From NCBI GenBank assembly GCA_938046495.1, contig CALIXG010000042.1, positions 1 to 10,078 on the forward strand: a DNA stretch of 10,078 bases. The letters run 5' to 3'. This DNA comes from an uncultured Candidatus Saccharibacteria bacterium. GTDB taxonomy: Bacteria; Patescibacteriota; Saccharimonadia; Saccharimonadales; Saccharimonadaceae. The notes beneath the pieces were generated by a model. It had not been told where the DNA came from, ran no database searches, and saw nothing but the letters and a program-made list of their open reading frames with translations. This document shows, one piece after another, positions 5,351 through 10,078 of this stretch. Position 1 is the stretch's first letter, and every line of letters begins with the position of its first letter. The position numbers were made by a program, and so were the translations under genes.

Positions 5351-5383
5351 AAAATAAATCTGCTTCGGCGGATTTATTTTTTG
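5351..5383. terminator. Bidirectional terminator between convergent genes
   Basis: AAATAAATCTGC pairs with GCGGATTTATTT around a TTCG tetraloop (12 bp with one G-T wobble), flanked by A and T runs. It can end the KGG transcript and also the minus-strand gene that stops at 5415. Confidence 0.92.
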
Positions 5384-5414
5384 TGTAACTAAAATCTAAA
5401 TGGTGGGGAATTGA

Positions 5415-5912
5415 TCAAGATAAGTGATCACAATGCGGGCAATGCCAGTGGCCGTGATCATCTTGAAAGCGCGTGAGAGTACATTTTTTACAGAGAGACT
5501 GAGTATGAAGCCAATCGCGGTAGGTGTCAAGATGAGCTTCGGCGTATTCGGGGTTATAATTTAAGTATTCAATATCTTGAAAGTGCTGGTGTTTCTCAAT
5601 AAGGGTTGCGGCGGTTTGCCAGGCTTCAGATTCAAGCTTGAGGCGATCAATAGAAGTGGCATAATTTTGGTGTTCATTAAGGGCGTGGCCGAGTTCGTGG
5701 AGGGTTTGAAGAGCAAAGGCAGCAAAAGGCGTGTCACCCGTGAGGGCGGATTGGTCGAGATTGATCATTTTAGGATAACGAAAAGAGAAACGGGATTTGA
5801 GGTGAAAATGATAATCGGGATACTGGGAGCGCAAAAAATCGAGAAATTGTCGCTTCTTATGGGGAATATCGCTAGGAAAAGAATTTTTTTGATGGGTAAC
5901 CTCGCTTTTCAT
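5415..5912 (-). CDS. HExxH putative zinc metallopeptidase with C-terminal zinc ribbon
   Basis: This 165-residue cytoplasmic protein has a zincin active-site motif HELGH at residues 72-76 on a predicted helix. Glu94 or Glu96 (LESEAW) is placed to be the third zinc ligand, as in gluzincins and ImmA/IrrE-like domains. The C-terminus is a compact zinc ribbon with Cys141-x2-Cys144 and Cys158-x2-Cys161. The segment LDTYRDWLH just before the ribbon is one I recall from CPR hypothetical proteins with the same layout. The substrate is unknown; small intracellular HELGH proteins often cut a repressor or act in stress responses, but no repressor is adjacent. The ATG at 5912 lies six bases after a TACAAT box, predicting a leaderless mRNA. 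The gene ends in TGA, which supports the standard code. The zinc-ribbon reading is firm; peptidase activity is inferred. Confidence 0.85.
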   Translation of the reverse strand: MKSEVTHQKNSFPSDIPHKKRQFLDFLRSQYPDYHFHLKSRFSFRYPKMINLDQSALTGDTPFAAFALQTLHELGHALNEHQNYATSIDRLKLESEAWQTAATLIEKHQHFQDIEYLNYNPEYAEAHLDTYRDWLHTQSLCKKCTLTRFQDDHGHWHCPHCDHLS

Positions 5913-5918
5913 AAGGTT

Positions 5919-5924
5919 ATTGTA
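5919..5924 (-). promoter_or_regulatory. -10 box for the leaderless metallopeptidase-like gene
   Basis: TACAAT on the minus strand (5924 down to 5919) is followed by exactly six bases and then the ATG at 5912, the same geometry as at 577 and 8781. No Shine-Dalgarno is present. Confidence 0.6.
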
Positions 5925-5994
5925 GTTTGAGTGAAGAAAAAAAGAAAGCAGAAGCGGAGAAAACTAAAGATATAAAAGATAGGAGGTGGGCGCT

Positions 5995-6090
5995 ATGGGG
6001 TGGAGAAGACTAGAAGTGTGGGTGGAAACGAGGAGCAAGAGATGGAGCAAGAGTAGAAATGAGTGGAGACTAGAGTTTGAACGGCGGTAA
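5995..6090 (+). CDS. Possible 31-residue Trp/Arg-rich small protein upstream of rpsA
   Basis: An ATG at 5995 follows a perfect Shine-Dalgarno AGGAGGT (5981-5987) by seven bases and opens 31 codons ending TAA at 6088-6090. The product has four tryptophans (residues 3, 9, 17, 24), eight arginines and five or so glutamates, with a repeated W-R-(R)-L-E motif at both ends; a charged amphipathic helix is plausible. It ends just before the rpsA promoter. Against it, the whole stretch from about 5930 to 6085 is purine-rich on this strand, and such DNA yields AGG, GGA and TGG codons and accidental Shine-Dalgarno sites. The upstream TATAAA at 5971-5976 could be a -10 box but is weak. I give it even odds at best. 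Confidence 0.35.
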   Translation: MGWRRLEVWVETRSKRWSKSRNEWRLEFERR

Positions 6091-6093
6091 CAC

Positions 6094-6122
6094 TTTACAA
6101 ACAGAGGTGATTTTGATATATT
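6094..6122 (+). promoter_or_regulatory. Promoter of rpsA
   Basis: TTTACA (6094-6099), a 17-base spacer and TATATT (6117-6122), preceded by TGA (extended -10), form a good sigma-70-type promoter. The start near 6129 gives a leader of about 77 bases, almost all of it taken up by the hairpin at 6133-6187. Confidence 0.8.
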
Positions 6123-6132
6123 AAGGAATAGA

Positions 6133-6187
6133 TTCGGGTTCGTTCAAGTGATTTTTTGTGGAAGAAAATCAGCTGAACGGACCTGAA
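6133..6187 (+). promoter_or_regulatory. Long leader hairpin abutting the rpsA ribosome binding site
   Basis: An outer 14-bp stem, TTCGGGTTCGTTCA (6133-6146) with TGAACGGACCTGAA (6174-6187), contains two G-U wobbles. A 3x3 internal loop follows, then an inner 6-bp stem GATTTT / AAAATC (6150-6155 with 6165-6170) around a 9-base loop. The outer stem ends at the first AA of the Shine-Dalgarno AAGGAAGGA (6186-6194), so folding could hide or present the site. In E. coli, S1 represses its own mRNA through leader structure; a similar role here is an inference. Confidence 0.75.
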
Positions 6188-6205
6188 GGAAGGAAAAATA
6201 TAAGA

Positions 6206-7273
6206 ATGGCTGATGCCAAAAAAGTAACAATGGATGAATTGCTAGCTAACGCTGGTGACTCTATCAAAAAAGCAGCAACTGGAGATGTAGTTTCCGGAAC
6301 TGTTTTGTCAGTAAAAAAGCACGAAATCTTAATTGATCTCGGTGCACAAGGTGTAGGTTTGGTGCCTCGCCGCGAAGCTTCTTTCGCACGTAACCTCGAA
6401 GAAGGTGCAGAAGTTACCGCTTCTGTGATCGATTCTGAGATGGAAGACGGCATGGTGCTTCTTTCACTCCGCAAGGCTGTGAAGGACAAGGGTTGGGATG
6501 AAATCCAAGCTAAGCTTGATGCTTCTGAAATCGTGGAAGTTACCCCATTTGATGCAAATCGTGGTGGTCTCCTCGTGGAATACGAAGGAATTCGTGGTTT
6601 CTTGCCAGTTTCACAACTTTCTGCTGAACACTACCCACGTGTAGGTTCTGCTGATAAGGACGAAATCTTGCAACGCCTCAATTCTCTTGTCGGTAAGGGA
6701 ATCAAAGTTCGCATTCTTGATGCAAGTAAGAAAGATAACAAGCTTATCTTCTCTGAAAAGGAAGCAGTCAAAGACGGCCTCGCTGCTCGTTTTGCTGAAC
6801 TTCACGTCGGTGACACTGTCGAAGGTGTAGTGACCGGTGTGGTGGACTTCGGTGTATTTGTAAACGTAGAAGGTATCGAAGGTTTGGTGCACATCTCAGA
6901 AATTTCTTGGGAACGTGTCAATAATCCATCTGACTACGTTAAGGTTGGCGATACGATCAAGGCAAAAATTATTGCGATTGATAAGGAACGCCTCAGCCTC
7001 TCTATCAAGCAACTCGTGGCTGATCCATGGCTATCAGAGGTAGAAAACTTGAAGAAGGGTTCCAAGGTGGAAGGTACGGTTACTCGTATTACCCCATTTG
7101 GTGCTTTCGTTCAGATTTCTCCAGCTGTTGAAGCTTTGGTTCACGTTTCTGAACTTGGTGAAGGTAACGACGTCGATCCAGAAAAGATCTTTACCTTGAA
7201 TGAACGCAAGAACTTCAAGGTTCTAGATATCGATCGTGAAGGTCGCAAGATCTCACTCTCTGTTGCAAAATAA
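6206..7273 (+). CDS. rpsA: 30S ribosomal protein S1 (four S1 domains)
   Basis: S1 binds the mRNA leader and delivers it to the 30S subunit. The 355-residue product has four S1/OB-fold repeats at about residues 25-90, 106-184, 200-268 and 285-354. The last two are the most canonical (VEGVVTGVVDFGVFVNVEG and VEGTVTRITPFGAFVQIS, with LVHISE / LVHVSE). Four domains is the short form found in Gram-positive and CPR bacteria, not the six-domain E. coli form. An in-frame GTG at 6158 exists, but it lies in the loop of the leader hairpin. The ATG at 6206, preceded by AAGGAAGGA (6186-6194), is the better start. Codon use is strongly biased (arginine almost always CGC or CGT), as expected for high expression. 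Gene and function are secure. Confidence 0.97.
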   Translation: MADAKKVTMDELLANAGDSIKKAATGDVVSGTVLSVKKHEILIDLGAQGVGLVPRREASFARNLEEGAEVTASVIDSEMEDGMVLLSLRKAVKDKGWDEIQAKLDASEIVEVTPFDANRGGLLVEYEGIRGFLPVSQLSAEHYPRVGSADKDEILQRLNSLVGKGIKVRILDASKKDNKLIFSEKEAVKDGLAARFAELHVGDTVEGVVTGVVDFGVFVNVEGIEGLVHISEISWERVNNPSDYVKVGDTIKAKIIAIDKERLSLSIKQLVADPWLSEVENLKKGSKVEGTVTRITPFGAFVQISPAVEALVHVSELGEGNDVDPEKIFTLNERKNFKVLDIDREGRKISLSVAK

Positions 7274-7285
7274 GACAGAAGCTAA

Positions 7286-7314
7286 AAATAAGCCCCGCGA
7301 GGGCTTATTTTTTT
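7286..7314 (+). terminator. Intrinsic terminator of rpsA
   Basis: AAATAAGCCC (7286-7295), loop CGCGA, GGGCTTATTT (7301-7310) and a T run to 7314 lie 12 bases after the stop codon. Confidence 0.95.
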
Positions 7315-7392
7315 GTGTGTTGATTCTGGGGATAGTAATGGATTGATTGGTGTGGGGGATAAAACAAACTTGGGATTTTGATGTACGGAATT

Positions 7393-7421
7393 AAAATAAG
7401 CTCGGGGCTCGAGCTTATTTT
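7393..7421 (-). terminator. Intrinsic terminator of the minus-strand membrane-anchored gene
   Basis: A perfect 12-bp stem AAAATAAGCTCG / CGAGCTTATTTT surrounds a 5-base loop, three bases after the TAA at 7425-7427 on the minus strand. It faces the rpsA terminator and shares the AAATAAGC / GCTTATTT arms with it. Nothing else is seen in the 78 bases between the two. Confidence 0.93.
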
Positions 7422-7424
7422 GAA

Positions 7425-8690
7425 TTATTGATTTTTGTTTGAGTAGAAATTTTGGTCGAGGACCTGAACTTTAGCGACGCTACCTTTGAGATTGAACTGA
7501 GAATTATCGAGATAGGTGAGATCACCCATATTAACAGCGGTAGGATTGGCTTCTTTTAATCGATTATAATCGACGAGGAATTCGACCACACTGCGATCGT
7601 TTTTGTGAACGGTGTGAGTGGTGGGATCGGTGTCGCCATCATCTTTTTGATCACCAATGACGCAGCGTAAGGTGTTTGGGTGGCCTTGATTATCAAGAGT
7701 GACTTCGATGAGTTGGCCGATTTTATCAGAGATGCCACTACCAACTGCGACGACAGGGTAGGTATTTTCGCCGTCTTGATAATAGGTGAGGCCGGATTTT
7801 CCGACATGGAAATTGGCATTTTTGTGGGTGAAATTGTAATTTGGAGTGGATTTATCGGTGATGGCTTTATAATCCATGAAAGACTTAAATTGACCGATTC
7901 CAGAAGGGAAATTAACGGTTTTTAGGACGGTTTTTTCGGCGGTATGAGTAAATTTCTCATCTTGCGGGGCGATAGTGGTGCGGTGTTCTATTGGAGTGGC
8001 GTTGGCATTTATGGAAGTGGTATCGTCAGCTATTTTTTCTTCAGGAATGGTGAGGTTATTATCAGGGGTGAATTTCGGTATATCATTATCTAACTGGATA
8101 GAGTACGCGGAGTTTTCGGTGTCATTAGAAGCTTGTGAGGTTTCAATTAGTGGATTGAATTGATTTTGGTATTCAATTGGGCCATTTTCGGGAGTGTAAT
8201 CTGGTTCGAGGCCTTTTTGGGCGCGAAGAGCATTGTGATGGTTCATATAATCTTCATAACCAGTGAAGGTGCGATCATAATCGTCTTCTTCATCATCTTC
8301 GAGGGGGACGCCGAGTTCTTCCATGTCTTTTTGATGCTGCTTGATGGATTGATTAGAGAGGTGGTTGAATAATATAGAAGCGCCTTCTATGACGAGTCCT
8401 GTGCCAATTGCAAGTAGGGCGGCGCGACCAATGGTAGGAGCGGTCATCCTGGCTAGATAAATAAGTCTTTCGCCAATAGTATCGAGAGCAGGCTCATTTT
8501 CGTGTTTTTTGGCGAGTTCAGATTGAACTCGACGTTGGAAACGGCGCTCATTATAGGCTTCGGTACGCATGAATTCTGGAATTTCGGGACCAGAATTTCT
8601 CAATTGCGCACGAAATTCGGGAGTTTGATGAGACTCAGGATTGAGTTTGTGGTTAGATTGATTAAAATTTCTGCGTGTTTCGTACTCCAT
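7425..8690 (-). CDS. Membrane-anchored protein with external C-terminal domain, 421 residues
   Basis: The N-terminal 87 residues are polar and Arg-rich, followed by a single membrane helix at about 88-108 (RAALLAIGTGLVIEGASILF). An acidic stretch LEDDEEDDYD (130-139), a long Asn/Thr/Pro-rich linker (about 140-255) and a folded C-terminal domain (about 262-412) follow. Charge balance predicts N-inside, C-outside. The C-terminal domain begins FKSFMDYKAITDKST and contains VAVGSGISDKIGQLIEVTLDN, CVIGDQKDDGDTD and VVEFLVDY. I remember this pattern from secreted Firmicutes proteins, often near conjugation genes, with a probable beta-barrel fold, but I cannot name a family. The start is taken at 8690: an earlier in-frame ATG at 8711 would place the TATAAT box inside the coding region. 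A cell-surface or host-contact role is an inference. Confidence 0.85.
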   Translation of the reverse strand: MEYETRRNFNQSNHKLNPESHQTPEFRAQLRNSGPEIPEFMRTEAYNERRFQRRVQSELAKKHENEPALDTIGERLIYLARMTAPTIGRAALLAIGTGLVIEGASILFNHLSNQSIKQHQKDMEELGVPLEDDEEDDYDRTFTGYEDYMNHHNALRAQKGLEPDYTPENGPIEYQNQFNPLIETSQASNDTENSAYSIQLDNDIPKFTPDNNLTIPEEKIADDTTSINANATPIEHRTTIAPQDEKFTHTAEKTVLKTVNFPSGIGQFKSFMDYKAITDKSTPNYNFTHKNANFHVGKSGLTYYQDGENTYPVVAVGSGISDKIGQLIEVTLDNQGHPNTLRCVIGDQKDDGDTDPTTHTVHKNDRSVVEFLVDYNRLKEANPTAVNMGDLTYLDNSQFNLKGSVAKVQVLDQNFYSNKNQ

Positions 8691-8699
8691 AATGCTTTT

Positions 8700-8774
8700 A
8701 TTATACCGCAAAAATAAGCTTAGCGGAATGCGGTAGTAGTTTTGCTAAGTCTTCTTGGATTTTTGATGTACAAT
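8700..8774. promoter_or_regulatory. Divergent leaderless promoters with inverted repeats
   Basis: On the minus strand TATAAT (8705-8700) lies nine bases before the ATG at 8690. On the plus strand TACAAT (8769-8774) lies six bases before the ATG at 8781. Between them an inverted repeat TACCGCA (8704-8710) / TGCGGTA (8729-8735) overlaps the minus-strand -10 box, and a second pair CTTAGC (8719-8724) / GCTAAG (8744-8749) interleaves with it. They may be operator sites; no regulator gene is adjacent. Confidence 0.6.
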
Positions 8775-8780
8775 ATAAGC

Positions 8781-9515
8781 ATGAAAATTTTACAATTGAA
8801 CGTATGGATGGGAAAAGTGGAGGGGGAATTAAAACGCTTTTTAGAAAATAATAAATTTGATGTAATCTGCATGCAGGAGGTGATGAGCTCGGAGAATTGT
8901 CAGGTGCACTTAGCAAGGCTTTGTTTTGATGCAGAAGCAATTAAGCAGGCGACAGGGATGCCGTATGCTTATTTTTCGCCAAACTGGAGTAGTGATATAG
9001 CGAACGGAAGTTTTGAGCTAGGAAATATGATTTTAAGTAGAATTCCGTTTCGTTCGACGATGAACACTTTTGTGAACGGGGAATATACGGAACATACGAT
9101 TTTGGAAGAAATGTGTTCAAACAATTTAAATGTGCAAGTTGTGGAGCTAGAAAACGGTGTGGTGATCGCAAATCATCATGGATTTTGGCGTTCGCAACCA
9201 CTCGGAGACGAGGATACAGTAAAGGCATTTAAGCATTTGGCGGAAATTATTCAACCGTATCAAGATAAACCATTTGTGCTTTGTGGTGATTTGAATGTGA
9301 GGCATGAAGCGCCAGCGATGAGGGAATTAGATTTTTTGCGTGATTTGACCTATGAAAATGGGGTGAAAAATACACTTTCGGGCTTGAAATTTAATGGTGA
9401 GGTGCCATGCGACCATATTATGCCAAACGATAAATTGGAAGCGAAAAATTTTGTGGTACATGAGGGTTATGCTTCGGATCACTTAGGAATTTCGGCTGAG
9501 ATCGAAATAAAATAA
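8781..9515 (+). CDS. Endonuclease/exonuclease/phosphatase-family hydrolase
   Basis: This is a metal-dependent phosphodiesterase or phosphatase of the EEP (DNase I-like) superfamily. The 244 residues carry the whole active-site set: Asn7 in LNVWMG, Glu33 in QEV, SRIP at 86-89, His132 in NHHGFW, Asp170 and Asn172 in GDLNV, CDH at 210-212 and the terminal Asp233-His234 in SDHLG. The order and spacing are normal for the family. There is no signal peptide, so it probably acts in the cytoplasm. The substrate cannot be told; DNA repair, RNA or small phosphoesters are all possible. The ATG at 8781 is chosen because TACAAT ends six bases before it; an in-frame ATG at 8742 would include the promoter. 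It is divergent from the membrane-anchored gene and convergent with the DUF1810 gene, 21 bases apart, with no strong terminator between them. Confidence 0.93.
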   Translation: MKILQLNVWMGKVEGELKRFLENNKFDVICMQEVMSSENCQVHLARLCFDAEAIKQATGMPYAYFSPNWSSDIANGSFELGNMILSRIPFRSTMNTFVNGEYTEHTILEEMCSNNLNVQVVELENGVVIANHHGFWRSQPLGDEDTVKAFKHLAEIIQPYQDKPFVLCGDLNVRHEAPAMRELDFLRDLTYENGVKNTLSGLKFNGEVPCDHIMPNDKLEAKNFVVHEGYASDHLGISAEIEIK

Positions 9516-9536
9516 GCTATAGAGTTTTAGGGGGAT

Positions 9537-10078
9537 TTATAGTGTGGGGTAAGAATTATAATGGGATTTTTCTATGAGATTAATCGTGGCAGGGTCTTTT
9601 TCGCCGGCAAAAAACTTATTGAGGGCTTTTTTGAAACAGCGGTTATTCGGATCGATTTCGGAGAAAAGTGTGAGGCAGGCGTGTAATTTTTGAGTATTAA
9701 TGGTACCGAGAATATCGCGGACATTAACATTCTTCTTAGTGGCCTTCATGAGGACTTTGAGGGATTCTTCGAGGCGCGGTTTAAGAATGGGGTGCTCGTA
9801 GTAGGCGACCGCTTCATGAAAACTACGAAGGCCAATGCGATTATTGAGTTCGTCCCAACCGTAACCTTTAAGCTGCGGAAAAATGAAGTTAATCCAATAA
9901 ATATTAGACATGAATTTACGTTGTTTAATACTGTCTAGGAGCCTCTCGTAGGTGGTGTTTTTGATTTTGCCATTATCGTGATAGCAGGCGAAATTTTGAT
10001 TTTTAAGAAAGCGCTCGAGCTCAATTTCCGGTTCTGGTTTAGGGGTAATTTTTGGGAAGAGATTGAAGAGAGGTTTGA
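9537..10078 (-). CDS. DUF1810-domain protein, 5' end missing
   Basis: The reading frame stays open to the window edge, so the start is outside; 179 residues are visible. The block IYWINFIFPQLKGYGWDEL, then FHEAVAYYEHPILKPRLEE, then VRDILGTINTQKLHACLTLF and FKKALNKFFAGEKDPATINLI follow the DUF1810 family pattern from start to end. A Met at 9911 is internal: the domain begins at about ELERFLKNQNF, some 40 residues upstream. Before that a proline/glutamate-rich linker (PKITPKPEPEIE) suggests a further N-terminal region or domain beyond the edge. The family has no settled function that I can cite. It converges on the EEP-family gene. Confidence 0.88.
   Translation of the reverse strand, partial: KPLFNLFPKITPKPEPEIELERFLKNQNFACYHDNGKIKNTTYERLLDSIKQRKFMSNIYWINFIFPQLKGYGWDELNNRIGLRSFHEAVAYYEHPILKPRLEESLKVLMKATKKNVNVRDILGTINTQKLHACLTLFSEIDPNNRCFKKALNKFFAGEKDPATINLIEKSHYNSYPTL

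Noticed and set aside
5577..5930. Plus-strand frame opposite the HELGH gene
   Set aside because: The minus frame contains the HELGH and CxxC motifs and a placed -10 box; the plus frame is its shadow.
7556..8372. Several open frames opposite or overlapping the 421-residue gene
   Set aside because: All overlap a long frame with a coherent membrane-anchored product; they have no start signals and low-complexity translations.

Overview
The window looks like a core-genome segment of a Patescibacteria (CPR) bacterium, most likely Saccharibacteria (TM7). The evidence is the 3' end of the 16S rRNA, several small CPR-type hypothetical proteins, a KGG-repeat protein of a type I associate with TM7, very short genes and short spacers. 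TGA closes the metallopeptidase-like gene and no recognised gene needs it as a sense codon, so the standard bacterial code fits. This argues against Gracilibacteria/Absconditabacteria. The lineage call comes from memory of the families, not from a search.

Layout. 1-367 is the 3' part of 16S rRNA, followed by a short trailer with two hairpins and an intrinsic terminator; no tRNA, 23S or 5S follows. 577-2228 holds a conserved-type hypothetical gene and a CaCA-family Na+/Ca2+ exchanger. 2229-3361 holds an unrecognised 217-residue protein with its own strong promoter, flanked by short repeats and terminators. 3362-4018 is a SpoU/TrmH-family 2'-O-methyltransferase with a duplicated N-terminal segment; it converges on a 77-residue two-helix membrane protein (4117-4350, minus). 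4427-4797 holds tRNA-Ile(GAT) and tRNA-Ala(TGC) as separate convergent single genes, each with its own promoter and terminator. 5113-5325 encodes a small KGG-repeat protein under a perfect consensus promoter; it converges on an HExxH plus zinc-ribbon protein (5415-5912, minus). 6094-7273 is rpsA (four-domain ribosomal protein S1) with a striking leader hairpin. 7425-8690 (minus) is a membrane-anchored protein with an external C-terminal domain, divergent from an endonuclease/exonuclease/phosphatase-family enzyme (8781-9515). The window ends inside a DUF1810 gene (9537-10078, minus).

How it works together. This is a mosaic of single-gene transcription units rather than an operon-based system. 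The translation theme is strong: 16S rRNA, S1, two tRNAs and an RNA methylase. Two start classes are visible. Six genes have a -10 box 6-9 bases before the start codon and no usable Shine-Dalgarno (candidate leaderless mRNAs). Four others (exchanger, 217-residue protein, KGG protein, S1) have real leaders with Shine-Dalgarno sites. The two genes that look most highly expressed, KGG and rpsA, use almost only CGY arginine codons.

I found no CRISPR array, transposase, phage module, toxin-antitoxin pair or obvious defence system. The points most worth a second look are the broken-up rRNA operon, the leaderless start architecture, the rpsA leader hairpin and the KGG control region.
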